A DNA stretch of 64,000 nt from Flectonema sp. DT1601 (Eukaryota; Euglenozoa; Diplonemea; Diplonemida; Diplonemidae). The position numbers and the translations under genes are program-made. Of the stretch, positions 43,893 through 54,739 are shown one piece after another. The stretch lies in assembly GCA_964019425.1 (NCBI GenBank), contig OZ025857.1, forward strand, positions 186,001 through 250,000, written 5' to 3'. The notes beneath the pieces were generated by a model. It made no database searches. It saw only the letters and a list, made by a program, of their open reading frames with translations, and was not told the origin of the DNA. How positions within the stretch are numbered: position 1 is the stretch's first letter; the number at the start of each line of letters is the position of its first letter.

Positions 43893-46256
43893 GAAAACAC
43901 GTGTTCTCATAAAGTAATATGACTAAATCACGTGGAAAAAATACTTCAGCGAATGACCGTATTATTGCAGCCCGCCGTAGGAAAGACGATTTTTGCTATG
44001 TTCTTTTTAATTTTTATTTTTTTTTTTTTTATCAGAAAAGGATATTAATGTTTTTTTTTTTCTTTTTTTTTTTCTTTTTTCTTTTTTTGTCAAATGAAGC
44101 ATAACTCTCAAAAGAAACATTAAAAGGGTCATTTTTTTGTACCATTCCTCCCGGTCAAGGGGTCCAAAGTCTCGAATTGAATTTCAAGGTGTTTTTTCTT
44201 AAGACTGACTTTTTCAGCACGCTCCGAACGGATCGAGAGTGCGACAAGCACTTGCGACTAATATCCGCATATCAATCAACCTTTCAGAGAACCAGTTCTC
44301 TGGCTAACATTATTTTTTTTTTTTTTTTATATTTTTATTTTATTTTATTTTTGAAAATCCGACGACAGCAAGAACAAAAAAAGAAAATAATAATAATAAT
44401 AAAAGGAAAAAAAAAAGAGGGAAAAAAAAAATATAACAAAAAGGAAGGAGTCCGGCAGAGCAGCCGTGTCAAAGAAACAAGGATTTTCAAGCTACTACAG
44501 GAAAAGAGGGTTTTGGTGTGCGAAAATGACGTTACTCCTTTTGAAAAGTATTTTAAATTGCATTTGAGGAGAAAGAGCGTTTTTTTTTTTTTTTTTTTTC
44601 TTTTAAAAACACAAACATAGACTTTGATACTTTCCACAGCTGACATGCTGTTCCTTGGAGGAAGGTGGTAATTCTCTGTCTCCAGCTACTTTCGATTTTT
44701 TTTTTCTTTGTTCTTTTTTTTTTTTTTTGCAAAGAGACAGAATAACTATGTTCTTGCTTTTTTTTTTCTTTGTTTTATCGAAATAAATAGATTTATCCTA
44801 TTCGGAATTATCTCAGAAAAGATCACTTCGTCACAAGCACTCACACGTTAATATTTTCTTTTTTATTTCTTTATTTAAAAATAGTTTTTTTTTTTTTTTC
44901 GCAATAACCTCAAAATATGAACAACAAATAAAATAAAAATAATAAAGATAGAATTCGTTTTGAAAAAGTTTTTTTTTTTTTTTTTGCATCGACGAAGTCG
45001 GAGAAGAAACTATTCAGATTAAGAGCCGTTATTATTATTGTCATGTTATCTATTTCCCTGTGCGCCAGTAATACTAGCTGCTATCAACAAAATATTAGGC
45101 TTATCTGAATGGTTTTTTTTTTTTTTTTTAAATACACAGTGGAAAAAAAAAGGGAAATGAAAAAAAAAAAAAACTTAGAGAGGCAAAAAAAAATTAATTT
45201 TAAAAAAAAAAAAAAAAAACGGCAAAAACTCCAAACATGAAGGAGAAAGTAAGCGAGCGAAATGAACAACACGCTATGAAAAGCCTCCTAAGCGTTTTAT
45301 TGGTTTTTTAGTTCTTTTTCTCTAAGTAGCATTAAAAACAAGCATCACGTAGCAAATTTTTTTTAAAAAAAAGAGAACAGAATAAGAAGATGGATAAAGT
45401 AATCGACAAGAAAGCGCTTTTTTTTTTTTTGCTAACGTTTGTTTCAATAAGTTGAACCAAAAAATATTATTTGTTTTAGGTGATATTTTAATTGGCATTT
45501 TTTTTTTTTTTTTTTTTGGTTGCTGTTGATATTGTTGTTGTTTTATCTTTGCACCCGTAACTCAACAACGGCGCGAGAGGAAGAAACAGCCAAAATCCAC
45601 AACCCTAATGCCATAGACAATTGTATTTCCCCCAGTAAGCAATCAGTAGAAAACTTAGATAGCCACAAGTGAATTGTGTGTGAATCTACAACAAAAAAAA
45701 GACAAAACTGAAGTTGCTCTTGCTGTCTGTCAGTCAGAGCAAGGCTCACCCAATAAACATGATACAAATGTTAAAAGGCGCAACATTATTCTGATGTTCA
45801 CACAAAGTCTTATAGCATTAATAAGGATCCTGTACTTTTCCTACAAAATTCAAGACAGGAAAACGGAAAACGTAGTTTCAGGCCATGGGGTTGGTACTAA
45901 CAAAGGAATCAATCTGGTAAATCAGATTATCAGTTTTATTTCGACTGAGTATACGTTTGGAATACGTTTATAAAAAATAAATATATTTTCAAAATCAGAT
46001 GAAATGCTATCCACACGAATCCAAGGAAAGACTTGAAAGGGAAACCTGTATCGGGAGAACCCCAAACAAACAAACAAACGTACAATTGTTTCCACCAGAC
46101 TGAGAAAAACAAAACGACAGCTTTTTATCAACTCGCTACCATTGAAATCTCAACACACAGTGACTACTGTTACCAGTGATGCTCGAACGCAATAGAGAAT
46201 ACAATTATTATTACTATTTTTTATTTATTTTTTTTTTTCATTTTATCAACTCGCTA

Positions 46257-46291
<35 letters not shown>

Positions 46292-49200
46292 GCAAGCCCA
46301 TTACTGCTGTAATACAACTGGCAGTAATTATATGATAAGATCAATTTATTTACTACACTGACCATACTGCTGTTAGTGAAATCGTAACTGAGAATACAAA
46401 GAGAAGAATCACTTGCAGCTTTATCTAATCGTCGTCAGTGAGGTTCGGTGAAAATTCAAAGAAAACAAAGAGAGAAGGGGGAAAAAAAAAAGAAGAAAAA
46501 AAAACTAATCAGCAGCAACACCGAAGCTCTGCGAGAAAAACCAGCAGCAGGCTTATTCATCAGACGTGCAATTCTACAGTAGATTATTGCGTCGTAATAC
46601 TACTGGACATGTGGGTGTGATTTTAAGAAACAAAAAAAAAAAAAAAAACAACTGCAAAGGAAAAAACATGAAGCCAATCATATCGATTAACTCAGAGGTT
46701 CTAACGTACAGATGCTCATTTTAAAAACAAAGTTTAAAAGAAAGAAAGAAAAAAAAAGGATAATACCAAATACAATTCAGGGAATACTATATTTTTCTGT
46801 ATAAAATATGTGGGAAAGAAACACGTAATTAAGAATAGAAGAGTGAAAAAAAAAAAAGAAAAATAAAAATAATAATAATAAAAAGATTTTTTTTTTTTTT
46901 TTGAAGTCAGGGGAGTCAAAACTGAGACTCTCACAGTCGAGAAGAGACGTCGTTTTAACCAGAAATAATTGACTACCAGATCCACTGCATGCACGAGGCA
47001 GGCAGTGTAAGAGAAGGCTGATAACGCCAAGAGGGAGAACACGCCATATTATATTTATGAAAGGAGGTGGAATTTAAAAACAATAAGGTTCGAACAGTTA
47101 TTTTTTTTTTTTTTTGTCTTCCTTTGTTCTCCCCCATTGCTATCCTATTAGGTACCTTTTTTAAAATATTTCCCATTTTCAATTTCTCGGTTCCCATGAA
47201 TTCTCACTTAGAGTAACTTTAATTTTATTTTTGTTTTTTTTTTTTTTTTTTTTTTCAATAAAGAAATCGAGTCTAAAATGATGATCGTTGTCACGTTCAA
47301 TGCCTAAGCCTGCTGATCATTCTTAAGCACACAGGCGTGATTTATTAAAAAAGCTCCACCCCGTTCAAGTCATTCCCGACAGGTAGGATGTACCAGTCTA
47401 AAAGACTAGAATAGTATTACGAATTTTAGAACTAGACAAGGTTAGGGAAACAAATCGCCTGGGTATCAACACCGGTTGTCTTGCTGTGCAGGACATCACA
47501 GTAAACAATAATAACCGGCATCAAGTCTGCTGAAGGAAGGGTAGCTCTCAGAAGCCCAACTTAGCATGCCAGTCAAGTTGCTTTTTTTGAGTTTTTTTTT
47601 TTTTTTTTTCCAAAAAAAAAAAAAAGAAGAAAAACTCAAATCATCAAAGAACAACCACAAATAATGTTGACCTTTCTAGCAAATCATTATCATTATTAAT
47701 TAGTAACATGGTAGCAAACAACGCAATAAAAAAATGATAATAATCTTTACGTTAGGCTTACACCGACAGAATGAATTTTTTTTTTTTTTTTGATTGAGTA
47801 TTTCTGAATAACTAAAACGTTTTTTTTTTTTTTTTTTTTTTTTTGAACTTCTTTGAAATTGAAATTTATTTTAAGAGAGAAGCAGAAAAAAAAAGAAAAC
47901 AAAAAAAAAAAAAAAGTGATGACGTTCACGTGCCAAAAGAAAACTTTAGCTGTCTTTTTTTTTTTTTTTTACTAAAACAATTTTTTTTTTTTTTTAAATT
48001 TTTTTTAAAAAAAAAAAAAAGCTGCAACAGAGGTCTAAATACTTGTTCGTCAACACTCTTAGGAAAACAACACTTAAAATAAAATATATGTGAACCACGA
48101 CAACATGCTGCATGAACCATTATCTATTTTGAGTGCTAAAAAAAGAACGAAAGTGGCTCAATTTTTAATTAATAAGGAAAACCTCTACATGAAAAGAACA
48201 CCACACAGATGAGATCATGTTTTTTTTTCTTTTTTTGGACTTACCTTAGGGGAAAACAATTAAATAAAAAGAACGAAGGGGGGTTGGTGGATAACAAGAG
48301 AGAACAGAATGACCTTTGAGATAAATACAAAAATGAGTTAATTTAAATCCATGACGCCGTGTTGGAGCTACTGCACCTGGATGGCTGCTGACAACTACGG
48401 CCATACGAACTAATAGTTACTTACTCGAGATTTATAACAAAGATGCGTATCTGACCACCTTCTTTCTTTCTACACTCAGAGAGCAAATTTTTTGAAAAAT
48501 AAAAAATAAAAGTAAATATTTTTTTTTTTTTTTTTTTTGATTTCATTGGTTTGAACGAAAAGAAAAAACTTTTTTTGATGCTTTATAAAATTAAGGACAA
48601 AAACCTCTAATCCGAAAACAAAAATTTTCCGAAAAACCGCCAACTTTACAAAAGAAAATCCGCCACCAGGAATCGAAGTTGCCGAATTTAAGGCAGACAT
48701 GTTTTTTCTTATTTTTCTCACCTCTTAAAAAATGCAGTGAGTAATTTTAAACCCCATCACAAGGTTTTTTCTAAAACAAACATGTCTGCTTCTGCTGAGA
48801 GATACTGTTGGGACCCATGACAAGTTCACAAAGGGGAGGACGGAGCTTTCCAGAGATTATTTTGGACGCTTTTGCACCCAGCGTCCCTTGACTGCCTACC
48901 GCCGATATTGAGATCGTAGCTTGCAACCTCACCAGTCCCAATGTAGAAGATAAGGATGGTTGGTGCTACCGTAACACCCACCTCTAACGCCACCTTAAAC
49001 AGTGTGCGAGTTAGAGGCAACGATGTTGACGGTACAAGCTAGTTGTGCGCTAAGCACCTCGCTAACAATGTGGTGGTAATAATGTGATTGTCTAGGAGGT
49101 GACTGAAGGAGGCTTGATGTTTATGAGTGCCCTCAATATCGGAAATTAAATCTTCATGTGCACATGTTACCAAAAGTGCTGATACATCAGGGCACACATC

Positions 49201-51119
49201 CTACTGCTTTTGCCATAAGATAACTTTCGACTATCTGACGGAACAAAAACTTCCTGCCCAAGTTTTCAACAAGTTCTTCTAGTTAACCTTCCGAAGGTGG
49301 AACAATACTTGTTTGACTAGACTTTACAAATTACGTCACGACATCTCATGCGACTAAATCAAGATTCTATCTTTAGAATTACAATCAATCACAACGTATA
49401 TCACCCGCCTAACATAACTACATCAACACGGAAGAAACATAGCTGTTTCAAGTAGAAACACAGACTCAGAAACGAGCTTCTGGTAATTAAAAGCTGCCAT
49501 TATAAAGTATTCGAAATATCCTCAGCAACGATGACGAGGCCATCGAGCAGACTCGAAGATAACTAAATCACAACTCAGAGTTTTTAGTAAAAAGGCAGCG
49601 ATGGAGGTCAGAAGAATTTAAAACGGTACAGAAACTAGTTACGAGGACCTTGGCAGAAATTCTGAAGGCCGCGAGACAAATCATAACAGGCTACAAGAAC
49701 AAAGCACACGCCAAAAAAGCTGCAAAAAAAAGGAGGAGGGAAACGCGGCAAACAACGGAAAGAAAAGCTTTTTTTTTTTTTTTTTTTTTCCCCCTTCATT
49801 CCTTTATTTTTCCGGGTTGGTTTTGCGAGCAAAAACAGAAAGGAACGATACAAACCTAGATCAAAAAAAAAAAAAAAAAAAAAAAAAGAATCCGTTGTGG
49901 CTATACTACACTATCAACAACAGCTACCACTACAAATTAAAATCGATTTTAATAATAATTTTTAGTTTTTTTTTTCGGTTGAGCAGTCAAATTTAGAAGT
50001 AGACTAGTCTCGGATACGACAACCGCAAAGTCGTCGTGAAACTGTAAACAAATTATCATCTATGAAAAAATTTTTAATAAGACAAGAGAGCTTCACGGTG
50101 CATAAACGATAACTCAGCAAAAAACTCACCAAGCAGATCCCACCAATAATAACAAAAGTGCAAATAGAGAAAATCAACAAACGGGGGATATGGGATAATG
50201 ACAAAAAAAAAAAAAAAAAAAAAACCGTATAAAATAACATCTCAACTAAAGCCTTTTTTTTGAAGTAAGTAATCAATATACCTTTCTTTTACCTCTATTC
50301 TCTGTTATGGTGTAGGAGTAAGTCGGTTAAGCAATTAAGACTGGTTTACCCTCAGTTAGATGAGCAGGTTAACGTTGCTGAAAATTAAGAGGATAACTCA
50401 CAGTAGAAGACTAATACTATTCTGGTTCATCAAATATATAAAATAAATCAATCAATAAATTAATCGTAAGGACAAACAAATAACAGTTGAGGGTTTCGGG
50501 CTAAAATTAAGAATACTTTTTTTTTTTTTTTTTTTTTTTTTTCCCCCCTGACCAGAAGTCAATCACTGCAAATCTCTCTCAGAAACAAGTTCTGGAGTGC
50601 AGTTACTTTTTGTCATTATGTTTGTAAATTTTTTTTAAAAATATTTATAACAGGCACTGTAGCAAAGTTAAACTAACATAAACAATAAGTAAAACTGATA
50701 TTACAGTTGTTGGTATGCAAATTTCGTAAAGAGACAAGTTGAGGGAAGGTTAGGGATATCTGAGAAAAAAAAAAAAAAAGAACAAGAAAACAACACCTGC
50801 GGAAAGCAGAAAATATCAACACCCGAACTCGCAATAGAAAAAACGTTTTCTCAGCTCCCACAAAAAAAAAAAAAAATAAATAAATGGCGGCCGTGTCGCT
50901 GCGTGAGTATTTTAAATCACACACACAGCAGTAGTCGCTTATTATGACAAGTTGGCAAGAAATTGATTTCAATTTTCAACTTCTTTTTTTTATAAGCCAC
51001 TCAACGGTTATTAAGAAGAGATTCTCAAGTCTCAGTACAGAAGGGGGAATGGAATTGAAGCATACCAATCACTAGAACTAAACAAATAAGTGTCTTCTTA
51101 AAGGAAGTCTCTCTCTCGG
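43776..51119. other. 7.3-kb gene-poor region
   Basis: No gene is supported. Poly-A/T tracts are dense to about 48250. Islands of ordinary complexity lie at 45550-46180, 47276-47580 and 48720-49640; the last is over 900 bp with few homopolymers and only short frames, none recognisable. At 47278-47316 ATGATGA and CTGA occur 28 nt apart like C/D snoRNA boxes, without a proper terminal stem. The acceptor-like signals seen near genes elsewhere do not help here. Confidence 0.5.
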
Positions 51120-52340
51120 CTACTGATTGCAACTCTCAGTAGAAACAGATGACTCAGAATGTGCAGCATCAGAAGTCACTGCTGGAGTTGCTGTTTTCGG
51201 AGTAGATGATGCGATAGTGGATGGCGGTACTCTTTCAAATAACACGTTTTGAAGTGTTGAAAAGCAACCAAATGTCCCAGCAGTTGCATCCATACCATCA
51301 ACCACTAGTCTCGCGGTTATCGTTCCGGCACACACAGGAGGATCATAGTGCTCAGCAATAACACCATTACAAGAATTATGATTAGGAACTGTAAACCCAT
51401 ATCCTTGTAATCTCCACAACGCTCTTGGACACTGCGGTTGATGCCAAGTAAATGCATAGTACTGTCCCTTCTCAGCTGCAGCTTTGCATTCTTCAAAGGT
51501 TGCAAAGCTTCCTAAGTATCTCAAACTGTGTGTTGATGCTCTAGGTCTTGGTACCATACCAATTGTGTTGTTCTTCAATGTACAGACTTGCCATTTAACT
51601 GATGTTGTTGAAGTCATTCCAAGGAATAGAGTAGCAGCACGTGATGCGAATTCAATGGTATCTGGGTTCTTTACGTTAACGAGTTCTATCGTTGGTTCCT
51701 CAAGAGGACGCTCAAGTGGAGGTGGTGTGTTTGCTCGTCGGTAGCCTTCTGGGGCAGGGGGTCCACTTTTGTGAAAGACACCAGCAGTACCTCTTGGAGT
51801 TGATGGACCAGAAGCAGCTAATGCTAAGTGAGCAACCTCCATTGCTAATCCTTCCAAACAAGCGACTTCAACATCAGGCATCACATCAACTGTTGGGTCA
51901 ATTGTTTCTGCTTTCCAGGCATCTGCAAAGTTAGTGACAGCAGAAATTGTTGAATGCTCTTGTCTGTTCACTGATTGCGATAGCTTCGCTGCTGCTGCTT
52001 TCAGTTTTCGATCATCCTGAGGAACTCCACTCAATACTGTTGAGCCGAATAGTTTTACTCTGTCTTCTAAGGATACTTTTTGTCTACGTATGTGTAGTAG
52101 TGAACATTGTGGTCCACTTTTTTTACATCTGTCATTTAAGAAGTCAATACATCTTTCAAGACCTTTATCACCTCTTCTTGCACCTCTAGGCCATCTCCAT
52201 TGTGTGTTACACACTCTGCATCTAAGCATTTTCACTCCCTTTCTCTGTCTCACATCATCCCAGTCGTTATGTTCGCACGGTCTCTTAACCCATTCTGGAA
52301 GAGGTTCTAGTCGGTCTTGGATACCCTCGGTGCAAACCAT
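51120..52340 (-). CDS. Zinc-finger protein with CCCH motif and Cys-rich C-terminal module
   Basis: I start at ATG 52338-52340 (MVCTEGIQ..., 406 aa). The upstream ATG at 52394 precedes TTTCTTCCAAAG (AG 52360-52361), a likely acceptor 20 nt before the chosen start. Residues 22-44 hold C22, H24, C41 and C44 in a 'PCEHNDWDDVR...LRCRVC' module; residues 64-83 give C-x7-C-x6-C-x3-H, a CCCH finger. Both kinds of module are common in RNA-binding regulators of trypanosomatids, where control is mainly post-transcriptional (from memory). Residues 240-390 carry a second Cys-bearing module (YLGSFATFEECKAAAEKGQY, FTWH, CPRALW, NSCNG) that looks like an apple/PAN-type fold, odd in a protein without a signal peptide. 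The middle is Pro-rich. RNA binding is inference. Confidence 0.72.
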   Translation of the reverse strand: MVCTEGIQDRLEPLPEWVKRPCEHNDWDDVRQRKGVKMLRCRVCNTQWRWPRGARRGDKGLERCIDFLNDRCKKSGPQCSLLHIRRQKVSLEDRVKLFGSTVLSGVPQDDRKLKAAAAKLSQSVNRQEHSTISAVTNFADAWKAETIDPTVDVMPDVEVACLEGLAMEVAHLALAASGPSTPRGTAGVFHKSGPPAPEGYRRANTPPPLERPLEEPTIELVNVKNPDTIEFASRAATLFLGMTSTTSVKWQVCTLKNNTIGMVPRPRASTHSLRYLGSFATFEECKAAAEKGQYYAFTWHQPQCPRALWRLQGYGFTVPNHNSCNGVIAEHYDPPVCAGTITARLVVDGMDATAGTFGCFSTLQNVLFERVPPSTIASSTPKTATPAVTSDAAHSESSVSTESCNQ

Positions 52341-52615
52341 ATTAGTGATTTGATGGGTTCTTTGGAAGAAATAAAAAATAATAATAATACTCAACTAAGG
52401 GTCTGCACACTTTATGTGCAACGAGCAGTCAGTTATTACCAAACAAAACAAAAAAACTAAAATAAATAAATAATAAACAGGAATGGAATCATTGAATCAC
52501 TTTTATTGAGAAGAAGAATTGAGCTACGAAGACAAACGAGTGCTATTAGTTGGTTAGCTAGTGTAGGATTACTGCGTTGTATTCATACAAGTGTGAACAA
52601 CACCGGAAGGTGATA

Positions 52616-53389
52616 TTAATATATATTATCTGAATTCATAACTTCCATCAGTACAGCATCCACATCCGCATCACTGATGTCAGGTGCTGATGGAAGAGGT
52701 CGAGAGTACTTCTCAGGGAACCCAAATATTCTTCTAATTCCATTCTTTTCAGAGTCAGTTACTAGAAACTCATTCTGTTGCTGTTGATGTGTTTTGCATT
52801 GCTGCATTAATTCATCTTTCTGTTCATTGCAAGCTTTCGCGTTTCCAAACAGTCTGCGAATTGCAGCTTGTTGAACTGGGTCGGGTTTGAATGCCGGGGG
52901 CTGCGACTCTCTTTTGAGTTTCTTTTTGTAATCCTTAGCCAGGCGTTTTTGCTCTGCTTTGGCTGCTTTGGTTTTCGCAGATTTTTTTCGCCGACGTTGT
53001 TGAGAAGAGTTTGAAGAATGGTCTGAAGACGAGGTGCTGCTGTCACTAGAAGTGCAATCTGACGAACATGTGGAAGCGTCAGAATCATTGTCGTTTCCGA
53101 TACCAAGTCTGACTGAGTCTTGTATTTCGGACATTAAATTCTTAACTTGATCGTCTTTACTCTCAGGCAACTGTTCATTGAATTCATAATCTCCTCTTCT
53201 TGGATCTGCCGCACCCTGTTCCCCTTTTAATTTTTCTAACTTCTCCCACAAAGCGTTTTCACTGACAGGTTTCGGTTCCGGTCCTTTCAGTGCTGCCAAT
53301 CTCGATTCCGTACCTGTGCAGACCGGGGCTACTTCTTTTTGCTTCAACGATTGAAGTCTTTTTTCTAAATCACTCAAATCATCAGACAT
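52616..53389 (-). CDS. Acidic/Ser-rich hypothetical protein with repeated short helices
   Basis: The 257-residue protein is not recognised. Its N-terminus repeats a short helix three times: DLEKRLQSLK (7-16), ESRLAALKG (28-36) and LWEKLEKLKG (47-56), reminiscent of MIT-interacting helices such as those of ANCHR/ZFYVE19, though no FYVE finger is present. A Ser/Asp-rich block (about 95-130) is followed by a Lys/Arg-rich block (131-165). Two related segments, QQAAIRRLFGNA and EKNGIRRIFGFPE, recur near 176 and 218. The C-terminus SDADVDAVLMEVMNS is a short acidic helix. The start is supported by TTTATTTAACAG ending 11 nt upstream. An ESCRT-linked role is a guess from the first motif only. Confidence 0.75.
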   Translation of the reverse strand: MSDDLSDLEKRLQSLKQKEVAPVCTGTESRLAALKGPEPKPVSENALWEKLEKLKGEQGAADPRRGDYEFNEQLPESKDDQVKNLMSEIQDSVRLGIGNDNDSDASTCSSDCTSSDSSTSSSDHSSNSSQQRRRKKSAKTKAAKAEQKRLAKDYKKKLKRESQPPAFKPDPVQQAAIRRLFGNAKACNEQKDELMQQCKTHQQQQNEFLVTDSEKNGIRRIFGFPEKYSRPLPSAPDISDADVDAVLMEVMNSDNIY

Positions 53390-53789
53390 TTTTTCATAAC
53401 CTGTTAAATAAAAATATCAAATTCTTTCATTTAATAAAAACCCCTGTACACGTAATAAAATACTTGGGTGTTGACCTGTTAAGTATACATATCATTACAC
53501 ATATCTCCTTATGGATTAGTAGGTTGGTATTCCACCACGTCGTTCGCGTTTGTTGGTTCATTCCTTAATCGGAACAAGCCAAGCACTCTCCTTTAAGCCG
53601 CAATAGTATCGCACGGAAACACTTTGAGCTGGGCGGTTTCCTCAGCTTATCTCTTTATCCCTCTCGAAGAAAAGAAAAAAAAAAAAAAGAACGGAAAAAG
53701 AAAAGATTTTTTTTTCAAAAAAAAAAAAAAAAAAAGTGGAAATGAATATAATCAGCACACAAGTATTGCAATACATTTCAGAAAGTAAC
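53390..53789. other. Intergenic spacer with A/T tracts
   Basis: A 400-bp spacer between co-directional genes with a splice-acceptor-like TTTAACAG at its left edge and poly-A tracts near 53670-53735. No gene is seen. Confidence 0.6.
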
Positions 53790-54557
53790 TTACAACTCCT
53801 CCTGAAGATGGGCAGGAACTTTACTTGGAGTGTCAAAGAATGCTGATGCTCCGTTAGCGTGCTTGTGGTGTCTGTCGCTGTTAATGTAAGCAAGAATTCC
53901 TGGAAGGTTTTTAACAGTCTTAAAATGCTTCTGAAGCTCTGGAAGTTTATCTAAAAGTGATGGCTCAACACGTACGACGCAGGTGTCAATCAAGTCATAC
54001 AACATGATGTCAGCAATTGAAATCTTTTCACCACAAACGAATACACCTTCTCTCTTTGATAGCAACTTGTTAAAGTTTGGAATCCAATTCTTGACGAAAG
54101 TAATGTAATCTTTAAGAAGTTCAGGGTTTGTTGGGACGTCACTGTTGTAAACGAATGCCCCGTACCTCTTACGAAGATCGCCAATCCCTCCAATCACGAC
54201 GTCAATCAGAACTCCATCTGCTGCGGAACTTCCGTACATGTTGTGTTCTCTACCAAGGAACTGCATAATAGCGTTACTCTGAACCATTTCTGTCTTTACT
54301 CCGTTGGCGTCCCAGTATTCAAGTGCTGGAACCTGTCCGAATGTAAATAAACCTGATTCTACACCAACCTTCTTAGCATCAGCCCAGGTGTCTTTGGTGT
54401 GTCTAATTTCTTCAGTCTCAATCTTCAGGTGAGACAGCAACAGTCTTGCTGATTGTGCTAATCCTCTACCGTCAAAGTACGTTAACTTTGCCTTCGCGTC
54501 ACCAGCATCAACACCAGCCACCATCATCAAAAACAAGGAAAAGGCTGCGGTTTTCAT
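53790..54557 (-). CDS. Glutathione S-transferase with signal peptide
   Basis: The 255-residue protein joins a signal peptide (about 1-18, FSLFLMMVAGVDA) to a cytosolic-type GST fold. KLTYFDGRGLAQSARLLL (24-41) is the first strand and helix, with Tyr27 in the position of the catalytic Tyr of alpha/mu/pi/sigma classes. FGQVPALEYWD holds the cis-Pro, and MVQSNAIMQFLG matches the Gln-Ser glutathione-binding turn. The all-helical C-domain includes KISIADIMLYDLID, the conserved N-capping/Asp motif. It most resembles sigma-class GSTs, which include prostaglandin D synthases. Secretory targeting is unusual for this family; the C-terminus QEEL is close to KDEL-type retrieval signals, so ER residence is possible (inference). 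CATCAG at 54588-54593 is a likely acceptor, 30 nt upstream. Confidence 0.88.
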   Translation of the reverse strand: MKTAAFSLFLMMVAGVDAGDAKAKLTYFDGRGLAQSARLLLSHLKIETEEIRHTKDTWADAKKVGVESGLFTFGQVPALEYWDANGVKTEMVQSNAIMQFLGREHNMYGSSAADGVLIDVVIGGIGDLRKRYGAFVYNSDVPTNPELLKDYITFVKNWIPNFNKLLSKREGVFVCGEKISIADIMLYDLIDTCVVRVEPSLLDKLPELQKHFKTVKNLPGILAYINSDRHHKHANGASAFFDTPSKVPAHLQEEL

Positions 54558-54739
54558 TTTTGTAAAGAAAATGCGTCGGGGGGGAGTCTGATGTATAAAA
54601 TAGATAAATAGGTCGTACGCTATAATAATATCAAAAAAAAGTCGAGACTTGTTTTCGTTGAATAATAAAAAGACGCAGCGATAATCAAAAGAAGGTGTTC
54701 TGCTACGTGTAAGTCGACTCTCACTTTAGATATCCAACA

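Noticed and set aside
48236-48250. Possible U1 snRNA 5' end (ACTTACCT)
   Set aside because: No Sm site, stem-loop I or other U1 feature follows.
48399-48412. Possible 5S rRNA start (TACGGCCATAC)
   Set aside because: The 11-base match to the 5S 5' end is not followed by any further 5S sequence.
3639-50407. TAACTCACAG recurring near 3640, 25837 and 50393 as a motif
   Set aside because: Only 10 bases are shared, with unrelated flanks; expected by chance at this length and composition is low but not convincing.
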